DNA of 64,000 nt from contig JAEWVR010000031.1 of the NCBI GenBank assembly GCA_023459055.1, positions 248,001 to 312,000 of the forward strand, given 5' to 3'. Made by a program: the position numbers and the translations under genes. The notes beneath the pieces were generated by a model. That model had not been told where the DNA came from and ran no database searches. It saw only the letters and a list, made by a program, of their open reading frames with translations. Below, piece by piece: positions 46,068-54,996 of this stretch. Source of the DNA: Fibrobacterota bacterium. GTDB lineage: Bacteria > Fibrobacterota > Chitinivibrionia > Chitinivibrionales > Chitinispirillaceae. Positions within the stretch are counted from its first letter, which is position 1; every line of letters starts with the position of its first letter.

Positions 46068-46328
46068 ATGTCAAACAGTATCAATATGCTTCTTGATGTC
46101 AATGTTGGCATCTCCGTGCAATTAGGACAGACAAGAATGACAATACGGGAATTACTTAATTTACATCAGGGAAGCATTGTCCGTCTGAACAGAATGGCCG
46201 GTGAGCCAGTAGATGTATTTATGCGTGGCAAGATTGTCGCAAAAGGAGAGATCACCGTTGTTGATGACAAATTATCAATTCGTATCGGTCAATTATACGG
46301 TGCAAAGGAAAAGTTCAAGCATCTGTAA
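46068..46328 (+). CDS. fliN: FliN-like motor-switch (SpoA-domain) protein
   Basis: 86 aa, essentially a bare SpoA (FliN C-terminal) domain: MLLDVNVGISVQLGQTRMTI, ELLNLHQGSIVRL and VFMRGKIVAKGEITVVDDK are the conserved strands. FliN forms the C-ring of the flagellar switch; SpoA domains also serve type III export ATPase complexes. GGAGA precedes the ATG. No other switch gene is adjacent. A YjbQ gene converges only 8 nt after it. Confidence 0.88.
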   Translation: MSNSINMLLDVNVGISVQLGQTRMTIRELLNLHQGSIVRLNRMAGEPVDVFMRGKIVAKGEITVVDDKLSIRIGQLYGAKEKFKHL

Positions 46329-46336
46329 ATCATTAA

Positions 46337-46741
46337 TCATTCACCGACAAAACTTACGGTTACAATCCTGTTTCTGGGACCATCAAATTCACAGAAATAA
46401 ATGGACTGCCAGGTTCCAAGTTTCAGATCCCCATTAACTACCGGTACCTGCACACTGAATCCAACCAGAGATGCTTTAATATGACTATCACTATTGCCTT
46501 CACGATGAGCGAATGATGCATCCTGAGGAAAAACGCTATTCAATTTCCAGAAAAAATCCCGTTGAACATCCGGATCTGCATTTTCATTAATTGTCAGCCC
46601 GGCAGTTGTATGCTGACTTGACACAAGACAAATACCGTTATGTACATTACTTTTTTTAAGCACTGACGCAACCTGTGATGTAACATCAAGCCAGTGTGTT
46701 CGGCTGATGGTTCTAAGCGGGACTTCAGTGTGGAATACCAT
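46337..46741 (-). CDS. YjbQ-family (UPF0047) protein
   Basis: 134 aa, a member of the YjbQ/UPF0047 family, annotated as secondary thiamine-phosphate synthase in some bacteria. Diagnostic pieces are GICLVSSQHTTAGLTINENADPDV, NSDSHIKASLVG and LGTWQSIYFCEFDGPRN, where His and Glu residues bind metal. The true reaction in vivo is unsettled. The start lies 2 nt downstream of the M23 peptidase stop, so it is probably in that operon. Confidence 0.9.
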   Translation of the reverse strand: MVFHTEVPLRTISRTHWLDVTSQVASVLKKSNVHNGICLVSSQHTTAGLTINENADPDVQRDFFWKLNSVFPQDASFAHREGNSDSHIKASLVGFSVQVPVVNGDLKLGTWQSIYFCEFDGPRNRIVTVSFVGE

Positions 46742-46743
46742 TA

Positions 46744-47730
46744 TTAATCAACAATTTCATCTTCAGGAAGAATGTAGGTACTTGGATTTACACATTTACC
46801 ATCAACGCGTACTTCGTAATGAACATGGCTGCCGGTCGATCGCCCGGTGCTACCCATGTAACCAATTATTTCACCTCTTTTTACAAATTGCCCCTTCTTT
46901 ACAGCAATTTTGTTCATATGACCATAAACAGTTTCTGTTTGACTATCCATATGCTTAAGAAAAACAGCATTTCCATAAAAATTTCTATATCCCGATGATG
47001 TTACAACACCATCAGCAGTCGCGTAAATATTTGTATTGATCTGATTGGCAATATCAAGACCCTCATGAAAGATGTTTTCACCAAGAACCGGATGACGTCT
47101 GTAACCAAAGTCTGATGTAATTCTACCAGTGGCAGGCCAGATTGATGGTCGTGATGCCCATATTTTATGAATTTCTGAAACTTCATTTGACATTTTAGTA
47201 AGTGTTGAATCCTGAAGTTCTGCGCGGCGAATAAGCGTCTCAATGTTATCCTGAATGATAGCGGCATCAAGAAGCACCGGATCGAGAATTGCTGCAAGGA
47301 TAATATCCTGGGATGTGGGCAACCCTCCAACGCCAGCCATTCTTATATCACTACTGATTCTTGCAAGTCCATATTGAAGACGTGTACGATCTTCAAAATT
47401 TACAAGTTCATTTACTCGTGACATCTCCTTGTCTGCGTATTTGTGAAGAAACTTAATTTTCATCAACAGACTTTCATTTTCCTTCCTGGCATCATATACA
47501 CCAAATTTTGAAAAAAAATAGGATGTTGAAAACCAGATCATTCGTGAAAAACCAGCTGCTGAAGCCACAAAAAGGAGCAAAAAGAGTGCCACCCCTAGTG
47601 CAGATATCGATACCTGACGCACCCGGGAAACCGTTTTTGGCGTAATAAATACAAATTTCCAACCAATTCTTTTCATGAACTCTTCTTTGTCTCCAAGCAT
47701 TTCTATTACTAATTGTACAAATCGGTTCAT
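46744..47730 (-). CDS. Membrane-anchored M23 family metallopeptidase
   Basis: 328 aa with an N-terminal transmembrane helix (ISALGVALFLLLFVASAAGF), a coiled-coil linker and a C-terminal LytM/M23 domain: SDFGYRRHPVLGENIFHEGLDIA gives the first zinc His and Asp, and GSHVHYEVRVDG the HxH. All ligands seem intact, so endopeptidase action on peptidoglycan cross-links is likely. Start at 47730 is the longest; shorter ATGs at 47700 or 47676 remain possible. It precedes YjbQ and follows the CNNM gene by 43 nt. Confidence 0.9.
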   Translation of the reverse strand: MNRFVQLVIEMLGDKEEFMKRIGWKFVFITPKTVSRVRQVSISALGVALFLLLFVASAAGFSRMIWFSTSYFFSKFGVYDARKENESLLMKIKFLHKYADKEMSRVNELVNFEDRTRLQYGLARISSDIRMAGVGGLPTSQDIILAAILDPVLLDAAIIQDNIETLIRRAELQDSTLTKMSNEVSEIHKIWASRPSIWPATGRITSDFGYRRHPVLGENIFHEGLDIANQINTNIYATADGVVTSSGYRNFYGNAVFLKHMDSQTETVYGHMNKIAVKKGQFVKRGEIIGYMGSTGRSTGSHVHYEVRVDGKCVNPSTYILPEDEIVD

Positions 47731-47773
47731 GTTTTTTCAATCTTTACGCATTTACAAGTAACGGTTTAAAAAA

Positions 47774-48778
47774 TTATCCCTGCTGAAACGAGACTTTTTG
47801 AGGGTTTTTAAGAATAAAAATTGTAGAAATAATATCTTTTTTCCTTACAACACCTTCAATAAGACCTGTTGTGTTTCTTAAAAATATTAAATTCCCGCGA
47901 TAAGGCAATATCATTTTTAATGAAGCACCAATTGAAGAAGCTGTATCAACAGTAACTAAGGGTCGCAGAAATGATGCAATGAGTAGTTGTTCATTTTTTC
48001 CAACAAGTTCATCTAACGAAACAACACCAGCCGGTTCGACCCCATTCTCTTCATATATGATAACCTCACTATCACGAAAATGATGTTTTTTTAAAGTATT
48101 GATTGTATCGCTTTTAAGAAAGACACCTTTTTGTACATCCTTAAGCGTAAGTCTTAACTCATTCATTGATAGTTTTTTAAGTTTAAGCACATTTTCAATG
48201 ATTGAATTTGATGACTCAAAAATTGCACCGGTTCTAGCCCCCTCAGCGGCAACCATAACCATCTCTTCCCTGAGCTTTTGTTTAAACGATTCATCACCCT
48301 CACCTTTTTTTCGGATTTCTCCGGTAATAAGCGAAATAATCCAACTGAACGGTAATACAATGAAGTATGATGCCATAAGAAACGGGATGAATTTCAACGT
48401 CAATTCAAAAGAATACAACCGGAATAACGATTTCGGAAGCATTTCACAAAATAAAACAACAATTGGTGTCAGAAACCAGGACTCCGGGGATGGGACTCGT
48501 GATAATAATGGAAGTGTATCAGAAAGTTTTAGAAAGAGTGAATTAAAAAAAAGCGATGCACCAACGATGCAAATGTTACTTCCGATTAATACAGATGAAA
48601 GAAATCGCGTCTTATTTTTGAAAAGAAACATGCACCAGCTGCCCCTTTTCACACCCCGATCAGCAAGATGACTCACTTTAAGCCGGTTTAGCGAAACAAA
48701 ACCGGTTTCACTTCCTGCATATAGAAAGACACCAACAAGGCATACTACCAGGAGAAAAAACTGTAGTTCAAACGTCAT
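47774..48778 (-). CDS. CNNM/CorC-type membrane protein
   Basis: 334 aa. The N-terminal DUF21/CNNM transmembrane domain has the conserved GSETGFVSLNRLKVSHLAD and PKSLFRLYS segments, and is followed by a CBS-pair-like region (EMVMVAAEGARTGAIFESS to the end). Family members act in Mg2+ or other ion homeostasis. The C-terminal transporter-associated CorC_HlyC domain appears absent, so it is a short type. It leads the M23/YjbQ group on the minus strand. Confidence 0.85.
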   Translation of the reverse strand: MTFELQFFLLVVCLVGVFLYAGSETGFVSLNRLKVSHLADRGVKRGSWCMFLFKNKTRFLSSVLIGSNICIVGASLFFNSLFLKLSDTLPLLSRVPSPESWFLTPIVVLFCEMLPKSLFRLYSFELTLKFIPFLMASYFIVLPFSWIISLITGEIRKKGEGDESFKQKLREEMVMVAAEGARTGAIFESSNSIIENVLKLKKLSMNELRLTLKDVQKGVFLKSDTINTLKKHHFRDSEVIIYEENGVEPAGVVSLDELVGKNEQLLIASFLRPLVTVDTASSIGASLKMILPYRGNLIFLRNTTGLIEGVVRKKDIISTIFILKNPQKVSFQQG

Positions 48779-48878
48779 AGTGTTAAAATATTTAATGAAT
48801 TATGGTGATGCAAGAATCATTAATCCAAATACCTGAATTGGTGTGGACCATAAACTGAAATCCGATCGAACAGTACGT

Positions 48879-49694
48879 TCAGAGCTGTTTCTCTTGATCA
48901 GAAAGCACTTCATTCATTGCGCCTGTTCGGTATCCCTCAAGATCAATGGCAACGTATGTAAAACCTGCATTTTTACAAATTGCATTAATAACCCTCCTCT
49001 GGTTCCAGGCCTGATCCAGATCCGCAACCACAAACTCTATCCTTGCAAGATCAACATGACTTCGCACTCTGAACTGGCGGAAACCAAGGTCATAGATCTT
49101 CTCCTCAGCCTCACCGACCCTGTCCAGTTTCTCCTTTGTGATTTTTTCTCCATAGGGAAATCGGCTCGCCAGACATGCAAAAGATGCTTTTTGAGCTGTA
49201 GGAAGCCCCATAACAAGTGATAATTCCCGTATTTCTCTCTTAGATAACTGTGCATCAAGAAGTGGTGAACCTATTCCTAACTCTTTAATCGCTATCCGCC
49301 CCGGTCGAAAATCATTCAGATCATCAGCGTTGCTTCCTTCGAATACCACCTGAAAGTGCTCTGATGAGGCAATCTCCTGTATCTTTGCAAATAACTCATG
49401 CTTACAATAATAACATCTGTTACTTGGATTATCTGCAAATTCTGCAATATCAAGCTCTTCTGATTCAATTATTCGATGTGGCAGATTCAACTGCCGCGCA
49501 ATCGCAATTGCTCCATCGAGCTCTCTTTTGGGATAGGTACTTGATGATGCAGTGACTAACAGAACCTTTCCCTTAAGAACATCACCGGCTACTTTAGCAA
49601 GGAACGTACTATCAACCCCACCTGAAAAAGCAATAACTGCCGATGAAAATCTGCCAATGTTTTTTTTCAATTGATCTAATTTCACGTTATCCAT
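48879..49694 (-). CDS. larE: ATP-dependent sacrificial sulfur transferase LarE
   Basis: 271-aa PP-loop enzyme that adenylates a pyridinium carboxylate and inserts sulfur to build the nickel-pincer cofactor of lactate racemase. PP-loop SGGVDST (24-30), conserved CLASRFPYG with Cys174 and the GSNADDLNDFRPG segment support LarE. Cys94 and Cys97 (RCYYCK) add a CxxC, as in [4Fe-4S]-type LarE proteins. No larB or larC is near, so the cofactor role is uncertain here. AGGGAG 5 nt before the ATG fixes the start. Confidence 0.9.
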   Translation of the reverse strand: MDNVKLDQLKKNIGRFSSAVIAFSGGVDSTFLAKVAGDVLKGKVLLVTASSSTYPKRELDGAIAIARQLNLPHRIIESEELDIAEFADNPSNRCYYCKHELFAKIQEIASSEHFQVVFEGSNADDLNDFRPGRIAIKELGIGSPLLDAQLSKREIRELSLVMGLPTAQKASFACLASRFPYGEKITKEKLDRVGEAEEKIYDLGFRQFRVRSHVDLARIEFVVADLDQAWNQRRVINAICKNAGFTYVAIDLEGYRTGAMNEVLSDQEKQL

Positions 49695-49804
49695 GCAACT
49701 CCCTGGCAACTTATTTTTGTAAGTGTGTTGTGTAAAAAAAGCACCCATATCAGGACAGATAATCATTTAAGGTAATATGGTTATCTCTTTTACTAAGAAT
49801 ACTA

Positions 49805-50815
49805 TCACAAGTAGATCGCTTCGATTATCTTCATAACTGCAAGTGCCTGTTCTGCTGTGCAAAGATGTTTTGGATCCCCGGAAATACAATAATTTACGAA
49901 ATCTGCAGCCTGAAGGTCATATTCATTTACAAGTGAAATTGATGGAATATCTGCAGCACTGTAACTTTTTGATGATGAGTAAACCTCCGGTGGACACAAT
50001 GATGCGCCACATTTATCTCCCCATAATTCAACATTGAAACGCTCTTCCTTTACATGTGCAGCCCAGGCACATTGTAACTGAATAGAAATGCCACTCTTTG
50101 TAATTATCTGAGCAGATGCGTAGTCATCAACATCGTAAACAAACGATTCTCCCGATACCCTCCTGCCGAAATTTCCTGCCCCAAGTCCATTATGCCCAAA
50201 CCGGGATCCACAAATTCCACAAATTGTTTTAGTTTCCGGGAAATCAAGAAACCACATTGACAAATCAAGTATATGTACACCAATATCAATGAGTGCTCCA
50301 CCACCGGACCTGGACTTGTTAGTAAACCATCCGCCTATTCCAGGAATTCCCTGACAACGAACCCATTGCGAATGTACGTTGTATACCTCCCCGAGTACCC
50401 CTTTGGTTATAATCGTTTTGAGATATTTAGCTTCTGTTGTAAATCGCTTCTGATGTGCAATAACAAGCTTTTTTCCGGTACTATGCCGTATATTGATCAT
50501 GCTGTCAATTTCATCAGAATTGATCGCAGCCGGTTTTTCACAGAGTACATCAGCTCCGGCTCGCATTGCATCAATGGACATGGCACGATGAAGATAATTT
50601 GGTGTACATATTGCTGCAATATCAGCCTTCTGTTCCCTGAGCATTTGATTATGGTCGGTATACATATTTGGAATTGCATACTTTGAAGCAACTCTGGCGG
50701 TGTTTTCATAATTATGCCCGCATACCGCAACAACTTTAACATCCGCTAATTTTTGAAACGCCCGGATATGCATCTCCGCAGCCCATCCGCTTCCCATAAC
50801 AACAACATTCAACAT
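49805..50815 (-). CDS. Gfo/Idh/MocA-family oxidoreductase
   Basis: 336 aa NAD(P)-dependent sugar-type dehydrogenase. Rossmann start MLNVVVMGSGWAAEMHIRAFQKL, the motif CEKPAAIN (with the family EKP), and GGALIDIGVHILDLSMWFL with the conserved Asp/His pair. Typical substrates are inositol, UDP-sugars or deoxysugars; none can be named. ATG with AGGTGG 8 nt upstream. It lies between larE and the RmlD-like gene on the same strand, spaced over 100 nt from each, so co-transcription is possible, not certain. Confidence 0.9.
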   Translation of the reverse strand: MLNVVVMGSGWAAEMHIRAFQKLADVKVVAVCGHNYENTARVASKYAIPNMYTDHNQMLREQKADIAAICTPNYLHRAMSIDAMRAGADVLCEKPAAINSDEIDSMINIRHSTGKKLVIAHQKRFTTEAKYLKTIITKGVLGEVYNVHSQWVRCQGIPGIGGWFTNKSRSGGGALIDIGVHILDLSMWFLDFPETKTICGICGSRFGHNGLGAGNFGRRVSGESFVYDVDDYASAQIITKSGISIQLQCAWAAHVKEERFNVELWGDKCGASLCPPEVYSSSKSYSAADIPSISLVNEYDLQAADFVNYCISGDPKHLCTAEQALAVMKIIEAIYL

Positions 50816-50935
50816 CTGCAACCCACCTGGCCATTAATTCTATCAGTATATAACTTGATAATGCAAATTGCCATCATCAATCCAAACCTGTTACAATATA
50901 AAAGATGTAATCAGGTAAGAAGCCATAGACATGCA

Positions 50936-51814
50936 TCAATTTAGCGGAATAAGTAATCCATCCTGAAATGCATAACCAAGTAATGATATCAATTTTGATG
51001 AATCAAGAGATACATCCCCCATTCTTGGGGGGCCATTCCACTCATCTTTTCTCATAATTCCTTTGAGCAGAGTGGCCGGATATTTGTTTTTATCAAGTAC
51101 ATATTTTCCAATACTGTAAAGACTGTATTTTACAGGTCCACCTAAATGCCAGTATCCACGGATATCAAGATTGGTTATTGTCATTATCGACTTTACAATA
51201 TCGGAGCACTGGATACAGCTCCGGAATTCATCATGAAAAAGAGTTACCGGGAGATTTCTTCTAAAGCGGTTTTCGATAAAATCAATAGCACCTTTTGTTC
51301 CTGTTACCGATGTGCCGATTGGTAAACCAAGCCGCACAATACAGGCGTTATCACATTGCTCAATTATCTTTTCGGCTGCTGCAATTGTTTTTCCGGCAAC
51401 ACTTACCGGATCCGGTATGCAACACTCGTTATACCCCCTATCCGGAGGCGTATTTCCGGAAAAAACGAGATCAGCGCTTAAATAGATTAATCTGGCCGCA
51501 CCATTAAACACCTCTGCGATTGCACTTGCACCATCAGTGTTCATTGCATGTGCCCAATGAGGACGCTCCTCACATACATCAAGATCACAAACACCCGCAC
51601 AATGAATTACATGTGTCGGTTGAAATGATTTCCTGATATGATACAGCATGTCACGATTAGTAATACAGCAGGAAATTATGTTTGCTCCGCCTGGTTCATG
51701 TACCTTTGGAGGACGTATTCCATATACTTCGCATTCCGGTTCGTTTAAAAATGCGTTAAAAACCGGATAACCATGAATTGAAGTAACACCAGTAAAGAAA
51801 ATTCGTTTTTTCAA
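50936..51814 (-). CDS. RmlD-like sugar-nucleotide reductase
   Basis: 292 aa short-chain NAD(P)-binding protein related to dTDP-4-dehydrorhamnose reductase. KKRIFFTGVTSIHGYPVFNA is the glycine-rich start; HVIHCAGVCDLDVCEERP, then LIYLSADLVFSG and the RLGLPIG pattern follow. The usual YxxxK is not clear, so activity on a given sugar is uncertain. TTG at 51814 with AAAGG upstream is preferred over the GTG 18 codons earlier, which adds a Cys-rich leader. It is on the same strand as the Gfo-type gene. Confidence 0.78.
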   Translation of the reverse strand: MKKRIFFTGVTSIHGYPVFNAFLNEPECEVYGIRPPKVHEPGGANIISCCITNRDMLYHIRKSFQPTHVIHCAGVCDLDVCEERPHWAHAMNTDGASAIAEVFNGAARLIYLSADLVFSGNTPPDRGYNECCIPDPVSVAGKTIAAAEKIIEQCDNACIVRLGLPIGTSVTGTKGAIDFIENRFRRNLPVTLFHDEFRSCIQCSDIVKSIMTITNLDIRGYWHLGGPVKYSLYSIGKYVLDKNKYPATLLKGIMRKDEWNGPPRMGDVSLDSSKLISLLGYAFQDGLLIPLN

Positions 51815-51908
51815 CCCGTGCCTTTGAACCAGATCATTATTACAGCACGGTAAATATACAAAAATCACTGATCAGCTGCGTACGTTTTTTTAACGATCAT
51901 CATGATGA

Positions 51909-52538
51909 TTAAAACCTTGAAACAGTCCCGGAAATAGAACAACTGTCAAGCACATAGCTAACCGGCCATCTGCCATCCAGATCCTGCATCATGATAACAC
52001 CGATTTTTTCCGCAAACAGAATCTTATCAAACCCGTGAATTACCGGTGTATCATATTGTAAACTTATTACTCTTTTGAATGTCAAACCATTGATCACAGC
52101 AGAATCAAAATATTCATAATTAATCACATTACTTCCGCATGTATACCTTCCTCCCTGTGACTCTATTCTTGACGGGAGGAAACGATCGTAGATTCCTGTC
52201 AGCGAGGTACCAAAAAGAATATCCCCGGAAGAACGCTTGAACCAGTCATCTGTTGTATCAACCCTGTTTTCCATAAATGACACACGATAATAGGTAATGA
52301 AATCATCCGAAATTGTATCAACGATTTTAATTGCGCACGGATTTCCTGATGCTTCTGAGAATTTCCACCAGTTGGTATTATTTTCAAACGGAAAATATGA
52401 TTCCGTATTGATTGAATAGGAACGGGTTGTATGTATAGTTGATGTATCTCCGGTGTTGTCAGGATCATTAATCATCATGGCACAATTCATATTGACAAGT
52501 AAACCAAATGTTCCAATTATTGCAAGTTGTTTTTTCAT
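51909..52538 (-). CDS. Hypothetical lipoprotein of the TIGR02147-linked cassette
   Basis: 209 aa. The signal ends with LVNMNCAM, a lipobox-like site at Cys19, so a lipoprotein is likely. The mature part has no recognised domain; Tyr/Trp-rich strands (TESYFPFENNTNWWKF, YYRVSFMENR) and a few Cys suggest a beta-rich surface protein. It is third after the TIGR02147 regulator in the same direction, 33 nt after the tiny lipoprotein gene. Confidence 0.65.
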   Translation of the reverse strand: MKKQLAIIGTFGLLVNMNCAMMINDPDNTGDTSTIHTTRSYSINTESYFPFENNTNWWKFSEASGNPCAIKIVDTISDDFITYYRVSFMENRVDTTDDWFKRSSGDILFGTSLTGIYDRFLPSRIESQGGRYTCGSNVINYEYFDSAVINGLTFKRVISLQYDTPVIHGFDKILFAEKIGVIMMQDLDGRWPVSYVLDSCSISGTVSRF

Positions 52539-52571
52539 TCATTCCTCCTGTTTGTACATGTTACTATCCGG

Positions 52572-52745
52572 TTAACGTGCGGATAAAGGATTTCCTTTCA
52601 AATTTGAATAAATTATAGTAATCGTGTCTTTTGATGAATCACGGCTTTTTCTCTCATAATCATCATCGTCATCATGGATAAAAACAGCACATGACATAAA
52701 CATTGACATAACAAAAACACACGCGGTCATAAGTACGGTCTTCAT
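52572..52745 (-). CDS. 57-aa lipoprotein
   Basis: A short gene with start MKTVLMTACVFVMSMF and lipobox FMSC (acceptor Cys about residue 19), a run of five Asp after FIH, and a basic tail. AAGGAG lies 6 nt before its ATG and it ends with TAA. It lies between two larger lipoprotein genes on the same strand, with small gaps, so it is probably translated and may help the cassette. Function is unknown; no family recognised. Confidence 0.65.
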   Translation of the reverse strand: MKTVLMTACVFVMSMFMSCAVFIHDDDDDYERKSRDSSKDTITIIYSNLKGNPLSAR

Positions 52746-52836
52746 AGATTCTCCTTTTTTAAGGTATAAGCTTCGCTATTATGGTTAAAAAGATATCTTT
52801 TTAACCATATAACGTAACATTGGATTATTTCAGTTG

Positions 52837-53529
52837 TTAAAAATCCGTAAACGGCTGTAACGTAGTAATATCACCGATCTTTAATGATGGCACCGTTATA
52901 TCTTTACCATTATTAAATGGCTGCAAAACACGTATTGTAATTGTATATCCATCAGTCAATCCCACCGGAATATTATCCATCACAGCATAAACATTTCGTT
53001 CTGTACACTTGATAGTAATTCCTGTACCACGAACGCTTACATAGAACAGAACATTACCAGGTATGGTACCCTGATACAGAATCTGTGCTGATGCAACCGG
53101 TGTTGCAATGAGAGTACCACAATCTACTCTCGTTCCATTGTCCGGAACAATAATTTTTCGAGCCACCGCTTTACCGGCACTATCACGTACATACACAACA
53201 TGTTCACCGGGAAGTACATTTTTAATTCTGAAAGTTCCATCAGCTGCAGTATACACAACAGGAATATCTTTAACACTTTCATTCTCTGCATAATATTGCT
53301 TCGGATGAATAAAAACACCTGCATTGATCACAGGAAACACCTGCTTCGTTCCAAAGAGTTTCTTCATCGCTGTTGATGAATCCGGGTAGTTTACAACACC
53401 AACGACTTCAGAACCGGTTCCACCTGTTGACACACGATCATCATTGGGTGCAAAACCGCATCCGGTGAAAACGATTGTACTACCGCACAAAACGACCAGC
53501 AAAATTATCTGTCTAAATAAGTTTTTCAT
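52837..53529 (-). CDS. Lipoprotein with a carboxypeptidase-regulatory-like domain
   Basis: 230 aa with a lipoprotein signal ending VFTGC (Cys about 24). The mature part opens with a Gly/Ser linker, then GSEVVGVVNYPDSSTAM, ADGTFRIKNVLPGEHVVYVRDS and GKAVARKIIV, which fit a carboxypeptidase-regulatory-like beta-sandwich found in many Fibrobacterota surface proteins. It lies 103 nt downstream of the TIGR02147 regulator on the same strand and upstream of two other lipoproteins. Confidence 0.75.
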   Translation of the reverse strand: MKNLFRQIILLVVLCGSTIVFTGCGFAPNDDRVSTGGTGSEVVGVVNYPDSSTAMKKLFGTKQVFPVINAGVFIHPKQYYAENESVKDIPVVYTAADGTFRIKNVLPGEHVVYVRDSAGKAVARKIIVPDNGTRVDCGTLIATPVASAQILYQGTIPGNVLFYVSVRGTGITIKCTERNVYAVMDNIPVGLTDGYTITIRVLQPFNNGKDITVPSLKIGDITTLQPFTDF

Positions 53530-53632
53530 TACTATTCTCTATTTATTTATACTGTTTGTCTTTATATCAATTTGTATATCAAACGCAATCTCTTGTAATC
53601 AACTCATAGATTTAACCCGTTTACATAAATGT

Positions 53633-54484
53633 TCACTCACCAATCTTGCCTTTTGTCACCGGGAAAAGATGAAGATTCAAATGATACACTTTATCAAGCA
53701 CACCCTCATCCGTTTCAACCATTGCCAGCAGTTCTCTTCTGAATTCATCGATGCGTTCACTGATTTTTTTATATCCGACCTGTGACACACTGAATGTAAG
53801 TGTTGATAATCTTCGCTGATCGCGGGGAATTGCATCAATCGCGCGTTGTGCAAGATCAGTAAACTCAAGTAAAAACCGGTTAGTAATTACTTGTGGAATC
53901 GCCTCACCACTTGCAGTAAACACATCTGCTGCCCCGATTGTTCCATCACTTTTTTTCTCCAGCACACCCAATGTCATTAACAATTCAATTGCACTCGAAA
54001 TTTCACCCTGACTTACCTGTGGAATCATCATTTTTCCAATTTTGCGACACTCGCTCTCACTGCGATCAGTACATTTGTAAATTGATAACAACTCACGAAG
54101 GACTACATTATACCAGTGTGAATACAACTGATACTGATCTGCAGAGATCTCTTTGATATTTGCTTTTCTGAATGACTGCATCTGCTCGAAATTATACTCC
54201 CGTTCAGATTGTTTTTTGGAGTGATTGTATGCCGTAAGCAGTTCGAAATAACGTTTTTCCTTACGTGAGAATTTCAGCGCTGTACATATTTCGATAATTA
54301 ATGACGAGGTCAGATTTCGCTCCCCGTTAAGGATTCGATTAAACTGCCCGGGATTACACTGAATCTTTGACGCAAACGCACGCATGGAAAATGATGGATT
54401 CTCAAGCTTAACAGACTCTATATAATCTTTAAGAAACGACCGGTAATCAAGATAATCGAGAATGTTAATTTTTGTTTCCATCAT
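53633..54484 (-). CDS. TIGR02147-family regulator
   Basis: 283 aa with the family's N-terminal pattern NILDYLDYRSFLKDYIESVK, an HTH-like SMRAFASKIQCNPGQFNRILNGERNL and FSRKEKRYFELLTAYNHSKK, and a C-terminal domain ending in RIDEFRRELLAMV and LNLHLFPVTKGK. TIGR02147 proteins are abundant in Fibrobacter and Bdellovibrio and have no established function; a DNA-binding regulator is the common guess. AGGAGC lies 5 nt before the start. Three lipoprotein genes follow on the same strand, a typical setting. Confidence 0.9.
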   Translation of the reverse strand: MMETKINILDYLDYRSFLKDYIESVKLENPSFSMRAFASKIQCNPGQFNRILNGERNLTSSLIIEICTALKFSRKEKRYFELLTAYNHSKKQSEREYNFEQMQSFRKANIKEISADQYQLYSHWYNVVLRELLSIYKCTDRSESECRKIGKMMIPQVSQGEISSAIELLMTLGVLEKKSDGTIGAADVFTASGEAIPQVITNRFLLEFTDLAQRAIDAIPRDQRRLSTLTFSVSQVGYKKISERIDEFRRELLAMVETDEGVLDKVYHLNLHLFPVTKGKIGE

Positions 54485-54741
54485 TGTGCTCCTGTCTCTA
54501 ATATACCATCAGATCAGTATCCGCACTACAAAGTGATACCGAAAAGTGATGCCAGATGGCATCAGCCGGGACAGTACAATACAGTACCTATGACTTACAC
54601 ATTCCATATACCTTAACTTATGTGGTTTGAATAGTGTAAGCGGATAAATAGTTATACTTTTTTATCCGTTTTAAGTATACTGATATTATTCGGTATTATG
54701 AAAAATAAATCAAACTCACATCCTATCGAAAGGAATGTTCT
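54485..54741. promoter_or_regulatory. Divergent region between TIGR02147 and ferredoxin genes
   Basis: TGATGCC-agat-GGCATCA (54547-54564) is a perfect 7-bp dyad about 60 nt upstream of the TIGR02147 gene; a neighbouring direct copy, AAAGTGATACC, differs at one base from AAAGTGATGCC. A further hairpin, CGGATAA with TTATCCG (54641-54668), lies nearer to the ferredoxin gene. These suit operators, perhaps autoregulatory. Confidence 0.4.
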
Positions 54742-54978
54742 ATGGCAGATAAAAATTATAAAGTCGCGGATTCTGTTATTGGCAAATATTACGTTGACAA
54801 AACATGTATCAGCTGTGAGGCATGTACCTATACGGCACCGGACAATTTCAGAATGAAAAAAGATGGCAGCTCATCAATGGTTTTTAAACAGCCATCAGGG
54901 GAAAGCGAACTCGCAGCGTGTAACGACGCTAAGGCTGGATGTCCAGTTGGTGCAATTGGTGATGATGGAGATGTGTAA
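54742..54978 (+). CDS. Single-cluster [4Fe-4S] ferredoxin
   Basis: 78-aa ferredoxin. CISCEAC gives Cys22, Cys25 and Cys28, and Cys67 in AGCPVGAI completes one [4Fe-4S] site; a fifth Cys (60) is extra. It has no second cluster, which matches ferredoxins of the Fd-I type in anaerobes. GAAAGGA lies upstream of the ATG. It is followed by a long imperfect hairpin and is apparently monocistronic. Confidence 0.9.
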   Translation: MADKNYKVADSVIGKYYVDKTCISCEACTYTAPDNFRMKKDGSSSMVFKQPSGESELAACNDAKAGCPVGAIGDDGDV

Positions 54979-54996
54979 GTAGTATATGAAAGGTAG

